Below are positions 43,978-53,548 of a DNA stretch of 64,000 bases, piece after piece. Every line of letters begins with the position of its first letter. The stretch's first letter is position 1. Under the pieces are notes generated by a model. The model saw nothing but the letters and a program-made list of their open reading frames with translations. It was not told the DNA's origin and searched no databases. The stretch is taken from the NCBI GenBank assembly GCA_031363915.1, contig JANLVI010000023.1:1-64000 (forward strand). Reading direction: 5' to 3'. The position numbers and the translations under genes are program-made. The stretch is from JANLVI01 sp031363915 (GTDB lineage: Bacteria > Vulcanimicrobiota > Vulcanimicrobiia > Vulcanimicrobiales > Vulcanimicrobiaceae).

Positions 43978-45506
43978 GCCGCCGCCCGGTCGGCTACGGC
44001 CACGAGCGATCCGTCGGCGATGAGCGCGCGCGCCGCAACGATGTCGGGCGCAGGCGAACGATCCTCATCGAGCGGCGCGATCGTTTCGCGCGCTCGTGCG
44101 AAAGCTGCACCCGTCCCGACACCCGAACGCATCGGACGACGGAAATCGGTTGCAGCGAGCGCCGCAAGCAATTCGCACGCGAGCACGCCTTCGACGTTCG
44201 TGCAAATCATATCGAGCATGCGCGCGGCGGTCGTCCCCATGCTAACGTGATCTTCTTGGCCGGCCGAGGTCGGAATAGAATCGACGGAGTTGGGCGACGC
44301 GAGACCCTTACTCTCGCTCACAAGCGCCGCGGCTGTGTACTGCGCGAGCATCAAGCCCGATTCGAGGCCGGGCTTGTGCGCGAGGAAGAGCGGCAAGCCG
44401 CGATCTTCGGCATCGAGCAACGCGTACGTGCGGCGTTCGCTCATGCTCGCCATCCCAACCAGCGCCGTCTTGAGAAAGTCGCACACGACCGCGATCGGTT
44501 GGCCGTGGAAATTTCCGCCGGTCAAAAATTCGTCGTCCTCGGGAAAGATCAGCGGATTGTCGGTCACGGAATTCGCTTCGATTTCGATCACTCCGCGCAC
44601 GTGCCCGATCGCATCGCGTACCGCACCGTGCACGACGGGGATGCAGCGGAACGAATACGGGTCTTGAACGCGTCCGCAGTCACGATGCGAGAGCATGATC
44701 TCCGATCCCGCAAGCAGCGCCCGCAGATGGTCCGCGACGACGCGCTGCCCGACGTGCGGACGCAGTGCGTTGATGCGGCGATCGAAGACGTGATCGGTCG
44801 CAAGATACGCTTCGAGCGAGAGCGCGCCGATCACGTCCGCAACTTCGAGTAGACGCTGCGCGCGCAAAACCGAAAGCGCGGCAATTGCCGTCATCACTTC
44901 GGTGCCATTCACGAGCGAGAGGCCTTCTTTGGCACCGAGTTCGATCGGCGTCAGCCCCGCGAGTTGCAGGGCTTTCGCACTCGGGAGTCGCTCGCCGCGG
45001 TAGGTCGCTTCGCCCTCGCCGATCAGAGTGAGCGTCATGTGTGCGAGAGGCGCGAGAGCGCCGCTCGCACCGACCGACCCTTGCGCGGGAACGACCGGCG
45101 TAACGCCGCGATTGAGCAGTTCGATCAGTAAGTCGAGCGTGGCAAGCGTAATACCGGAATGTCCGGTTGCAAGCGCGTTGACCCGCAACACGCCTGCGGC
45201 ACGCACGTGTATTTCGGCAAGGGGCGGACCGGTACCCGAGGCGTGCGAGCGAACTAAGTTTAACTGCAGTTTTTTCGTGTCTGCGGCATCGATCATGACG
45301 TTCGCCATGCGGCCGAACCCCGTCGTGACGCCGTAGATCGCGGCGCCTAAGGCGAACTGACGCTCGACGGTCGCTCGCGCTGCCGCGACACGGTCGCGCG
45401 CGGCAGGCGTGACGCCGATCGGCACGTTATCAACCGCGATTCGTTCGACGTCCTCGAGCGAAAGGTGCGTGCCGTCGAGTTCGATTGCCGAAGAAATCAT
45501 CGCCAT
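43971..45506 (-). CDS. hutH: Histidine ammonia-lyase
   Basis: A 511-residue ammonia-lyase. The MIO cofactor forms from ASG (147-149, in GSVGASGALAPLAH). Residues Ser87-His88 (NLVRSHASGTG) are those of histidine, not tyrosine, lyases. YGVTTGFG, NSVTDNPL and QEDHVSMGTTAAR are present. It deaminates His to urocanate and starts the pathway with hutU, hutI and hutF. It is divergent from the aminotransferase gene 62 bp away. Confidence 0.96.
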   Translation of the reverse strand: MAMISSAIELDGTHLSLEDVERIAVDNVPIGVTPAARDRVAAARATVERQFALGAAIYGVTTGFGRMANVMIDAADTKKLQLNLVRSHASGTGPPLAEIHVRAAGVLRVNALATGHSGITLATLDLLIELLNRGVTPVVPAQGSVGASGALAPLAHMTLTLIGEGEATYRGERLPSAKALQLAGLTPIELGAKEGLSLVNGTEVMTAIAALSVLRAQRLLEVADVIGALSLEAYLATDHVFDRRINALRPHVGQRVVADHLRALLAGSEIMLSHRDCGRVQDPYSFRCIPVVHGAVRDAIGHVRGVIEIEANSVTDNPLIFPEDDEFLTGGNFHGQPIAVVCDFLKTALVGMASMSERRTYALLDAEDRGLPLFLAHKPGLESGLMLAQYTAAALVSESKGLASPNSVDSIPTSAGQEDHVSMGTTAARMLDMICTNVEGVLACELLAALAATDFRRPMRSGVGTGAAFARARETIAPLDEDRSPAPDIVAARALIADGSLVAVADRAAAC

Positions 45507-45568
45507 GCTGGAGCGTTCGAGCAGGGGCACAGCGGGGCATCCTTCACGACCATCAGAAACCCAAAGCA

Positions 45569-46654
45569 ATGCATTCGCGTGGCTTATCCCAAGGCGCACC
45601 CTCAGCTCTCGCCGGCCCCGAAGCACTCGCACGAAAGGCGGGTGTCCGCGACCTCTTGCGGCTAGGATCGAACGAATCACCGTACGGACCGAGCCCGCGC
45701 GCGCTCGCCGCCATCGCCGCGCAAACGGCGTACGCCAGTCGGTATGGGGATCCCGAGACGCACGATCTGCGCGAAGCGATCGCCTCGTTGCACCGCGTCT
45801 CGCCCGAGAACGTCACGATCGGCGCGGGGATCGACGATCTGCTCGGTGTGGTAGTGCGCGCGTACGCGCCAGCGGGCACGCCGACGATCGCCTCGCTCGG
45901 CGGTTTTCCGACCTTTGAGATGCACGCGATTGGCTTTGAGACCGCCCTCACGCGCGTCCCGTACCTGCCGAGTGCACGAATCGATCTCGACGGCTACCTC
46001 GCGGCCGCAAAAGCCACGGATGGGGCGCTGATCTTTCTGCCCAACCCGGATAATCCGACCGGTTCGCACATCGCGTGGCGTAACGTGCTCGCCTTCGTCG
46101 ACGCGCTGCCCGAAAATTCGCTCGTCATTCACGATGAAGCGTACGCGAATTTCGTGCCCGCAAACGAACGAGCGCCCGAGAACTATCTCGATCCGCGAAT
46201 GATTCGAATGCGGACGTTCTCGAAGGAGTACGGTTTGGCGTCACTGCGGGTCGGCTACGCGCTTGGCACGCGTGAAGCAATCGCTGACCTCGAAGCAATC
46301 CGGCTTTGGTACGGCGTGAACCGCTTCGCACAGGCCGCCGCGACGGCATCGCTTGCCGATCGGCTCTACGTCGCCGACGTCGTCGGAAAAATCGCAAGCG
46401 AACGCGAGAACTACTACAAGCTCGGCGAGAAGATCGGTTTACCGACGCTCCCCTCGACCGCGAACTTCGTGCTCTTCGACTGCGGGACGCCCGAGCGCGC
46501 GACGGCGATTATGGACCAACTCATGCGCCGCGGCATTCACATTCGCAAACCCGCCGCGCCGCCGCTCGATCACTACATCCGCATCTCGGTCGGCACACCT
46601 TCACAAACCAAACGACTCACGCTAGCGCTCGAAGCGACGCTCGTAACCGCCTAG
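45569..46654 (+). CDS. HisC-like PLP-dependent aminotransferase
   Basis: A 361-residue class I/II aminotransferase near histidinol-phosphate aminotransferase: LGSNESPYGPSPRAL, ASRYGDPETHDLREAIA, FLPNPDNPTGS, HDEAYANF and the PLP Lys in MRTFSKEYGLASLRVGYA. It is adjacent and divergent to hutH. No other his genes are here, so a role as a histidine or aromatic aminotransferase is as likely as HisC. ATG at 45569, no strong SD. It overlaps the amidase end by 4 bp. Confidence 0.85.
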   Translation: MHSRGLSQGAPSALAGPEALARKAGVRDLLRLGSNESPYGPSPRALAAIAAQTAYASRYGDPETHDLREAIASLHRVSPENVTIGAGIDDLLGVVVRAYAPAGTPTIASLGGFPTFEMHAIGFETALTRVPYLPSARIDLDGYLAAAKATDGALIFLPNPDNPTGSHIAWRNVLAFVDALPENSLVIHDEAYANFVPANERAPENYLDPRMIRMRTFSKEYGLASLRVGYALGTREAIADLEAIRLWYGVNRFAQAAATASLADRLYVADVVGKIASERENYYKLGEKIGLPTLPSTANFVLFDCGTPERATAIMDQLMRRGIHIRKPAAPPLDHYIRISVGTPSQTKRLTLALEATLVTA

Positions 46655-47850
46655 TCCCTCGCGTCGGCGAAAATCCACGCGGCAACGTTGTTTTCTACGG
46701 CTGCCGCGGCCGTGAGAACGTTAGCATCGGTGTTGCGGGCACCGACGATCTGCACGGAAATCGGTAACCCGTCGTGCGTGCCGACGGTAACGCTCGCCGC
46801 GGGCGTGCCCCAGAACGTCCACGGCCCGAGCGGAGCACCATCGCCGGTCGTTGCGCGCGGCGGAGCCACGTTCGCAACCGGCATCATCACGCCGTCATAC
46901 GGTACGAACGCGGCCTCGATTTCGGGGCGCGTGCGTTCGCGCCAGTCCAGCGCCGCGCGGTATTCCACAAACGTGACCGCCGAGCCGCGCATGAGCAAAC
47001 CGTAAATCTCGGGCGGCAATTCTTTTGCGAGCGTCGGACGTAGCGCGTGGTAGGCCTCGAAGCCCAGGATCGTCTGCGTGACCGCAAGCGACTCTTCGAC
47101 GAGGGCGGGCAGCTCGATCGTTGCGATGTCAAGACCCGCTTCGCGCAGACGCATCGCGGCCACATCGATCACGCCGAGTGTGATCGGATCGAAACGCTTC
47201 GCAAGGGTGCCCGGCGCGTAAGCGAGCTTGAGCGCGTGACGTTCGCGCATTCCAAATCCAGGGATGAGCGCGCGGGCGACGCGTTCGGTCATCGCAACAT
47301 CCCGCGCGAGAATCCCGACATGATCGAGCGACGGCGCGAGCGGACTCACGCCCGCCATCGGAATTAATCCGTACGTCGGCTTGTAGCCGACGATGCCGCA
47401 AAACGCTGCCGGACGTAACGTCGAGCCGACGGTCTGCGAGCCGATCGCGAACGGCACGTGTCCGGCTGCAACTGCCGCCGCGCTGCCGGCACTCGAGCCG
47501 CCCGGCGTCCGCGTAAGGTCGAGCGGGTTGTGCGTCGGCGCGGGATCGATAAAGGCAAACGTCGTCGTGTGCGTTTTCCCGAGCGGAATGGCGCCCGCGG
47601 CACGCAGTGCCGCGACGCACCACGCATCGACCGCTGCGCGCCGTCGTTCGAGCGGGAGGCCGCACGACGTCGCTAGACCAGCAACATCGACGATGTCTTT
47701 TACGCCGAAAGGCACGTCCGCAAGCGGCGCCGTGTCCTCGACGCCTTCCGCCCGAGAAGCGCTGCGATCGACGAGCACCCACGCTTGAATTTCGCGGTCG
47801 TTGCGGTCGATTGCAGCGAGTGCTGCGCAAACGGAGTCCTGAGCGATCAC
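46651..47850 (-). CDS. Amidase signature family protein
   Basis: A 399-residue amidase. The Ser-cisSer-Lys triad is visible: Lys in VPFGVKDIVD, and the two Ser residues in TRTPGGSSAGSAAAVAAG; FAIGSQTVGSTLRPAAFCGIVGYKPT follows. The start is GTG at 47850 with AAAGGGG upstream. It lacks the GatA context. Substrate unknown; it might serve N-acyl amino acids from the adjacent hut and aminotransferase genes. Confidence 0.87.
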   Translation of the reverse strand: MIAQDSVCAALAAIDRNDREIQAWVLVDRSASRAEGVEDTAPLADVPFGVKDIVDVAGLATSCGLPLERRRAAVDAWCVAALRAAGAIPLGKTHTTTFAFIDPAPTHNPLDLTRTPGGSSAGSAAAVAAGHVPFAIGSQTVGSTLRPAAFCGIVGYKPTYGLIPMAGVSPLAPSLDHVGILARDVAMTERVARALIPGFGMRERHALKLAYAPGTLAKRFDPITLGVIDVAAMRLREAGLDIATIELPALVEESLAVTQTILGFEAYHALRPTLAKELPPEIYGLLMRGSAVTFVEYRAALDWRERTRPEIEAAFVPYDGVMMPVANVAPPRATTGDGAPLGPWTFWGTPAASVTVGTHDGLPISVQIVGARNTDANVLTAAAAVENNVAAWIFADARD

Positions 47851-47870
47851 GGCATCCCCTTTGTGCGAGC

Positions 47871-49391
47871 CTATTGCAGCGGGCGTTGCAACGGGAAGAG
47901 AATGACATCGCGAATCGACGTGTTGTTGGTAAGCAGCATGATGAGGCGGTCGATTCCGATGCCGATGCCGGCGGTCGGCGGCATCCCGTACTCGAGGGCC
48001 GTGACGAAATCCCAATCGGGCGGCGGGACTTCTTCATCGAGCGAACGTTCGGCGATCTGCAGTTCGAAGCGTTTGCGCTGATCGTCAGGATCGTTGAGCT
48101 CGGTGAAGGCGTTGGCGACTTCCATCTGCGCGCAGAACAGTTCGTAACGATCGGTGAGTTCGGGGTCGTCCGCTTTGCGTTTGGCAAGCGGCGAGAGCAC
48201 GACCGGAATGTCGTACACGAATGTCGGGTTGGTGAGGTGCGACTCGACGACGCGTTCGAAGATCTTGTCGATCGCGTGACCGTGAGTCGGCGACTTCGGA
48301 ACGCCGAGCGCGCGCAGTGTCGCTTGCGCGCCTTCGGGATCGAGAATCTGCGAACGCTCCAAACCGCCATATTCTTTAAGCGATTCGAGATAGCCGATTT
48401 TCGCAAAGGGCTGTTTGAACGAGATCGGTTCCTCGCCATAGACGAGTTGATCGCTGCCGTGCACCTTGCGGACCAGATGCGCGATCAAATCCTCGTTGAA
48501 CGCCATCATCTCGTGCACGGACCAGTACGCCGCGTAGAGTTCGAGCATCGTGAACTCAGGATTGTGCTTGGTGTCGATACCTTCGTTGCGGAAGATGCGC
48601 CCGATCTCGTACACGCGCTCGAGTCCTCCGACGATGAGGCGCTTGAGGTTGAGTTCCGTTGCGATCCGCATGTTCAGCGGAATATCCAGCGCGTTATGGT
48701 GCGTCTTGAACGGACGCGCCGAGGCGCCGCCGGCGATGTGGAGGAGCGTCGGCGTCTCGCACTCGTAAAAGCCCTGCGCGTCGATAAAACGCCGCATCTC
48801 CGCGACGATCTCCGAGCGTTTGATGAAGACGTTGCGCACGGCCGGGTTGACGATCAAATCGACGTAGCGCTGACGATAGCGCTTCTCGACGTCGGTAAGC
48901 CCATGCCACTTATCGGGCAGCGGCGCGAGCGCCTTACCGAGAATTTCGAAGGTCTTCACGTGCAGCGTGAGTTCGCCCATCTTCGAGCGAAAGACGAAGC
49001 CGCGCACGCCCAGGAAGTCGCCGCGGTCGAGCTCTTTAAGCGCCGCGAAGAGATCGTCGCCGACTTCATCTCTGCGCGCGTAGATCTGCATGCGGCCGCT
49101 GCGGTCATCGATATCCGCAAAGAGCGTCTTACCCATCACGCGCACGGACATCAGGCGGCCCGCAATAGCGTGCGAGCCGTCCAGAGCTTTTTCTTCAGGA
49201 GCGAGATGCGCGTAGTGTTTTGCGAGGTCACCCGCGTGGTCGGTCACGTCGTAGCGCGTCGCCAAAAACGGATCGATACCGCGGGAACGTAAGGCGGCTA
49301 GGTTTGTCCGCCTAGCCGCTATCAGTTCCGCTTCGCGTTTGCCGAGATCGTCGTCGCTCTCGGCGGGCGTTTCGTGGACCTTGTCGGTCAA
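47871..49391 (-). CDS. lysS: Lysyl-tRNA synthetase (class II)
   Basis: A 506-residue class II LysRS with N-terminal OB fold (IAGRLMSVRVMGKTLFADIDDRSG) and catalytic motifs: QRYVDLIVNP (motif 1), FRNEGIDTKHNPEFTMLE (motif 2), and GIGIGIDRLIMLLTN (motif 3). TTG start sharing TTGA with the greA stop. Confidence 0.97.
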   Translation of the reverse strand: MTDKVHETPAESDDDLGKREAELIAARRTNLAALRSRGIDPFLATRYDVTDHAGDLAKHYAHLAPEEKALDGSHAIAGRLMSVRVMGKTLFADIDDRSGRMQIYARRDEVGDDLFAALKELDRGDFLGVRGFVFRSKMGELTLHVKTFEILGKALAPLPDKWHGLTDVEKRYRQRYVDLIVNPAVRNVFIKRSEIVAEMRRFIDAQGFYECETPTLLHIAGGASARPFKTHHNALDIPLNMRIATELNLKRLIVGGLERVYEIGRIFRNEGIDTKHNPEFTMLELYAAYWSVHEMMAFNEDLIAHLVRKVHGSDQLVYGEEPISFKQPFAKIGYLESLKEYGGLERSQILDPEGAQATLRALGVPKSPTHGHAIDKIFERVVESHLTNPTFVYDIPVVLSPLAKRKADDPELTDRYELFCAQMEVANAFTELNDPDDQRKRFELQIAERSLDEEVPPPDWDFVTALEYGMPPTAGIGIGIDRLIMLLTNNTSIRDVILFPLQRPLQ

Positions 49392-49891
49392 GACGCTTTC
49401 TTTGCCTTCTTCGGCGCTTTGTTGATGGATTCGATCTTGTACTTGGTCACGCCGCGCGGCGTCGTCACCGCAACCGTCTCACCGGATTTTTTGCCGATGA
49501 GCGCGCGTCCGACGGGCGACTCGTTCGAGAGTCGGTTGTTCTTGGGATCCGCTTCGGCGGAGCCGACGATCGTGAACTCGCGCGAGACGGTGCCGTTCAC
49601 TTCTTTGACTTTGACGGTCGCACCGAGGTGGACTTCGTCTTGGGCATACTCGCTCGCATCGATCAAACGCGCGTTGCGCACCATCGATTCGAGTTTGAGA
49701 ATGCGGCCTTCAACGAACGCCTGCTCTTGCTTGGCGTCTTCGTATTCGGCGTTTTCGGAGATGTCACCGAATTCTTTGGCCTGACGGATCCGCTCGTTGA
49801 CTTCGCGGCGGTGCGTAGACTTGAGATCATCGAGCTCGTCTTCGAGTTTCTGCAAGCCTTCTTTGGTAAGGACGACTTCTTTTTCGTTCAA
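49388..49891 (-). CDS. greA: Transcription elongation factor GreA
   Basis: A 167-residue GreA. It has the coiled-coil N terminus VLTKEGLQKLEDELDDLKS, the DISENAEYEDAKQEQAFVEGRI tip region whose acidic residues stimulate transcript cleavage by RNA polymerase, and an FKBP-like C terminus (ESPVGRALIGKKSGETV). TTG start with AGGAG upstream. Lys-rich tail. greA-lysS is a common pair. Confidence 0.96.
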   Translation of the reverse strand: MNEKEVVLTKEGLQKLEDELDDLKSTHRREVNERIRQAKEFGDISENAEYEDAKQEQAFVEGRILKLESMVRNARLIDASEYAQDEVHLGATVKVKEVNGTVSREFTIVGSAEADPKNNRLSNESPVGRALIGKKSGETVAVTTPRGVTKYKIESINKAPKKAKKAS

Positions 49892-49916
49892 CCGATTCTC
49901 CTAGAAAAAACACCTG

Positions 49917-51227
49917 TTAGAACCGAGTCATCACCCGGCCGCGCCAAATGGCAAGCGGGAGACCAAGGGCGGCACTCGCGGCGATAAACCACTGTGTCCG
50001 AGGGTCGCTCTCTGCGACTGCTACAACCAAAATACCCGCTAAGATGACCGTGGCAAACCCAGGTAACCCAGCCCCGCTTAGCCACCGGGCTCCGCGTTCC
50101 GTCCAAAACATGCGGACGCTTGCGGCCGCGCTGAGTAAAAAGAGGATGCCGAGGAACACCGATGTCCCACTCAGGACGAGTTCAAAAGCGTGCTTCACGC
50201 TAGGCACGAGGGCGCTCGCAAGGCAAAACGCAACCCCGAGGCCCGTAAGGGCGACGACTGCGACGAGCGGGACGCCGCGCTCGTCCAGCCGTCCGAAAAC
50301 CGCGGGGACGAAACCATCGCGACCCATCGCAAAGATGCTCCGGCTGAGGTACACAAGCGTAGTTTGGAGTGAAGCCGCGAGCGACACGAGCACCGTGACC
50401 GCGATAATCGTCCGCCACGGGCCGCCGCCCAGGAGCGTGCCGACGTAGGCCATTACGTCGGTAGAATGCGCGGCGAAGGTCGCCGGTGTCCCGATCCGCA
50501 GAAATGCCGTCATGCACAGGACGAGGATACCGGCCGTGAGCGCGAGGCCGCCCAGGCCGCCAACCCCCGGCGCTCGTGCGACGTCGGTCGCTTCCTCTGC
50601 GGTCGAGGCGGAGACTTCCCAACCGTCGATCATCCAGATGCCGATGACGATCGCACCGACGAATCCGGTTACGCCGCCCACGCTTGCCGTCGTCGCGGCT
50701 TGCGGCACGGCGTTCTCGAGTAGCGCTGCGACCGCCGCGGCGGCGAGAACAGCAAACTCGGCGATCACCAAGATCATCGTGACTAGCGCCGTCGGCTTGA
50801 GGCCGCGCGCGAGGAGCACACCCGCGGCGATCGTCCAGAGGGCGGCGACGGCGGCCGTTGCGATCGACGATTCCACGTATTGCGGCGCGATGAGATCGAG
50901 CGTGTAGGTCCCGGCCGGAATCGCCGTGACGACGATCGCGAAGATGTTCGCAACGACGAGCACCCACGCGCCGTATGCGCCGAGCGTCGGGCCGAAGGCA
51001 GAACGAATCCACGTGTACGACGAGCCCGCACTCGGGTGCAGCGCCCCCATGCGTGCGTACCCGACCGCAACGCACGCCATGATTGCGGTAACGACCAGGA
51101 GCGCGAGGGGTGCCGCGTAACCGCCGGCGCCGACCATCGGGCCCATCGTCGTCGCGAGTGCAAAACCCGGGCCGATCGCGGCTGCCGCGATGACGAGCAG
51201 ATCGGCCAAACCCAGAACGCGTTTCAT
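49917..51227 (-). CDS. APC family amino acid permease
   Basis: A 436-residue membrane protein with about 12 TM helices. The first helix (VIAAAAIGPGFALATTMGPM) contains the broken-helix Gly motif that binds substrate, and GSSYTWIRSAFGPTLGAYGAW is typical of APC transporters. It starts 1 bp away from the neighbouring permease stop. Substrate unknown, likely an amino acid or amine. Confidence 0.87.
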   Translation of the reverse strand: MKRVLGLADLLVIAAAAIGPGFALATTMGPMVGAGGYAAPLALLVVTAIMACVAVGYARMGALHPSAGSSYTWIRSAFGPTLGAYGAWVLVVANIFAIVVTAIPAGTYTLDLIAPQYVESSIATAAVAALWTIAAGVLLARGLKPTALVTMILVIAEFAVLAAAAVAALLENAVPQAATTASVGGVTGFVGAIVIGIWMIDGWEVSASTAEEATDVARAPGVGGLGGLALTAGILVLCMTAFLRIGTPATFAAHSTDVMAYVGTLLGGGPWRTIIAVTVLVSLAASLQTTLVYLSRSIFAMGRDGFVPAVFGRLDERGVPLVAVVALTGLGVAFCLASALVPSVKHAFELVLSGTSVFLGILFLLSAAASVRMFWTERGARWLSGAGLPGFATVILAGILVVAVAESDPRTQWFIAASAALGLPLAIWRGRVMTRF

Positions 51228-52637
51228 TTAGGTTTTACGCAACAGCGAATGACGGTAGCCGTATGCGGCGTAGATTGCGACACCGACCGCAAACCACACG
51301 ACGAAGCGAATCCACGTCGCAGCGCTCAGGCCGGTCATGATCGCGATGCACAGAATCGCGCCGAGCGGCGCCGTCACGAACACGAGCGGCGCGCGGAACG
51401 GACGTTTCGCATCGGGCTTGCGCACGCGCAAGAAGAGCACGCCGATGCAGACGATGGTAAACGCCGAGAGCGTGCCGATGTTGACCAGCGCCAGGAGTGC
51501 CTCGAGCGGAATCACACCGGCAAGGATCGCGACGAGGACTCCCGTGACGATCGTCGTGCGCACGGGCGTTTGCGTGCGTTCGTGCACGTGTGCGACGGCA
51601 GGCGGCAGCATCCGGTCGCGCGCCATCACGTAAAAAATCCGCACCTGTCCCAAGAGCGAAGTCAGCATCACGGTCGTCGTTCCGGCGAACGCACCGGCGA
51701 ACACGATCGCGGCGAGCCAGCGCGGATTGCCCGCATGTTTGACGGCATCCGCCATGCCGGCATTCGGGTCGATCGCTTTCCACGGCACGAGCCCTACCGT
51801 CACGTACGCGATTGCAAGATAGAGAATCATTCCGATGGCGAGCGAGCCGACGATCGCGCGCGGCACATCGATTGCCGGACGTTTTGCCTCTTCCGATGCG
51901 ACCGTCACCGTGTCGAATCCGATGTACGCGAAGAACACGAGCGCCGCGCCCGTGAGGATACCCGCACCGCCGAGCGGATTGAACGGCGTAAAGAGCACCG
52001 GTTGCACCGACCCGAAAAGCGCGGTGATAAAAATGACGATCGCGACCACCTGAATCCCAACCATGATCGAATTCGCACGCGACGATTCATCGATGCCGAT
52101 CGCGAGCAGCGCGGTGATCGTGAGAATGATTGCAATCGCCGGAAGGTCGATCTGCAGGTGCGCGACGTCGATCGCGCCGCTCGGTGCGAGCACGTGCGCG
52201 ACCCGCGCCCAAACGGGAAGATTCACGCCAAAGCCGCCGAGAAAACTCTGCACGTAGCCCGACCACGCGGCCGCCGTCGGTGCGACGCTGATACCGTATT
52301 CGAGAATCAAATCCCAACCGATGATCCAGGCGACAAATTCCCCGAGCGTTGCATAGGCGTACGTGTAGGCGCTGCCCGCAATCGGCACCATCGATGCCAG
52401 CTCCGCATAACACAGTGCAACAAAAATACACGCAAGACCCGAGAGCGCAAACGATGCAATGACTCCGGGGCCAGCAGCGTTCATCCCCGCGCCGAGCGTC
52501 GTGAAGATGCCGCCGAGCATCGTCCCAAGGCCGACCGCGATAAGTCCCCACACGCCCAGGACTCGCCGCAGCGGAACCCCAACGGCTTCGCGCTCGCGAT
52601 CGTGCGCCTGCGTTGCGCCGAGGCGGCGCAGCAACAT
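51228..52637 (-). CDS. APC family permease of the cationic amino acid transporter type
   Basis: A 469-residue transporter with about 12 TM helices. LGVWGLIAVGLGTMLGGIFTTLGAG, ALCYAELASMVPIAGSAYTYAYATLGEFVAWIIGWDLILEY and FFAYIGFDTVTVASEEAKRP are hallmark CAT/YfnA segments. The ATG at 52637 shares a base with the upstream stop (TGATG). Together with the second permease it suggests uptake of basic or aromatic amino acids. Confidence 0.9.
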   Translation of the reverse strand: MLLRRLGATQAHDREREAVGVPLRRVLGVWGLIAVGLGTMLGGIFTTLGAGMNAAGPGVIASFALSGLACIFVALCYAELASMVPIAGSAYTYAYATLGEFVAWIIGWDLILEYGISVAPTAAAWSGYVQSFLGGFGVNLPVWARVAHVLAPSGAIDVAHLQIDLPAIAIILTITALLAIGIDESSRANSIMVGIQVVAIVIFITALFGSVQPVLFTPFNPLGGAGILTGAALVFFAYIGFDTVTVASEEAKRPAIDVPRAIVGSLAIGMILYLAIAYVTVGLVPWKAIDPNAGMADAVKHAGNPRWLAAIVFAGAFAGTTTVMLTSLLGQVRIFYVMARDRMLPPAVAHVHERTQTPVRTTIVTGVLVAILAGVIPLEALLALVNIGTLSAFTIVCIGVLFLRVRKPDAKRPFRAPLVFVTAPLGAILCIAIMTGLSAATWIRFVVWFAVGVAIYAAYGYRHSLLRKT

Positions 52638-53548
52638 CAAGGGGCGGAGAATTCCAAAACGCGCGGGCGCAAATCGAGGTCGCGCAAGACGCGCGCGTAA
52701 TCGGCCGCGGTCACTTCGGTCCACGTTTTGCCGAGCAGCGCGATGAGTGCGGCCTCGAGGACGTTGGTACCGAACGATCGTCCTTGGAAATCCGGCGTCG
52801 TCGTGATGAGCGTCGTCACGCCGCGCGACCGTAGTTCTTCGATGTCGCGCGCGGTCAAAGTGTTGGTGAGGATCATTTTCTCGTCCAGACGCGGCGGCAT
52901 GTAGGCGCGCATGAAGTGGAAGTCCCCGGCGATGATCTCGGCGTCATCGTAGTACTCGGGATACTTCGACTCCGGCGGCCGATCTTGTTTCTTGCCGGTC
53001 GGGTAGAAAAACTGGAACGGAAGCTTACACGCATCGGGCAGATATTTTTGCGCGAGCTCTTCGAATTCTTCGAGGCCTCGCACCGGCTTGTCCAGGTCGA
53101 GTGCGAAGATGAAATCACCGAAGACGACTTCTGCGCCCGCCGCGACGAGCGCTTGCGCCATCCCAAAACGGTCGAGGGCGCTCACCATCAGCACACGCTT
53201 GCCGTTCAGTTCGATCCCAAGTTCGCGCTGCAGATAGCCGACCGCCTCGCGTTCGAGCGTGTTTTTCAAGCCGCTGCCGTCGACGACGGGGGTGAATTTT
53301 GCCGCATCGAGCAGCTTCACACCGTCGCGAATTGCATAGCGTTTTTTCCCGGCATACAAATACACATCGATGCCGCCCAGGCCGATCGCATCCACCGTGC
53401 CATCGAGTTCTTTGATCTTCGCAATCGCCTTATCGAGCGAACCATCCATGCCCATGCGCGTGATATCGAACTGCTCGCCCAGCAACTCGACATTCGCATG
53501 GTGATCGCGCGAAGACGAGCCCAGCGAAACGGAGACGATGGTCTTAAT
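52637..53548 (-). CDS. Quinate-5-dehydrogenase-annotated family protein, probable ATT start
   Basis: A protein of about 303 residues from the conserved family often labelled quinate 5-dehydrogenase: DAIGLGGIDVYLYAGKKRY, PVVDGSGLKNTLEREAVGYLQ, RVLMVSALDRFGMAQALVAAGAEVVFGDF, ITTTPDFQGRSFGTN. The expected N terminus (KTIVSVSLGSSSRDHHANVELLG) is encoded up to an ATT at 53548-53546 that overlaps the osmC TAA stop (ATTAA). No ATG, GTG or TTG exists in frame after the last stop except the internal TTG at 53485. An AGGA lies 8 bp before the ATT. Enzymatic activity of the family is uncertain. Confidence 0.75.
   Translation of the reverse strand: MKTIVSVSLGSSSRDHHANVELLGEQFDITRMGMDGSLDKAIAKIKELDGTVDAIGLGGIDVYLYAGKKRYAIRDGVKLLDAAKFTPVVDGSGLKNTLEREAVGYLQRELGIELNGKRVLMVSALDRFGMAQALVAAGAEVVFGDFIFALDLDKPVRGLEEFEELAQKYLPDACKLPFQFFYPTGKKQDRPPESKYPEYYDDAEIIAGDFHFMRAYMPPRLDEKMILTNTLTARDIEELRSRGVTTLITTTPDFQGRSFGTNVLEAALIALLGKTWTEVTAADYARVLRDLDLRPRVLEFSAP

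Noticed and set aside
43971..45506. HutH as tyrosine ammonia-lyase supplying the PYP chromophore
   Set aside because: The selectivity pair is Ser-His (histidine type) and the gene is coupled to hutU.
47607..49292. 561-codon plus-strand frame
   Set aside because: Antisense to lysS and the amidase; no family resemblance.
50880..52700. 606-codon plus-strand frame
   Set aside because: Arg/Asp/His-rich complement of two membrane-protein genes.
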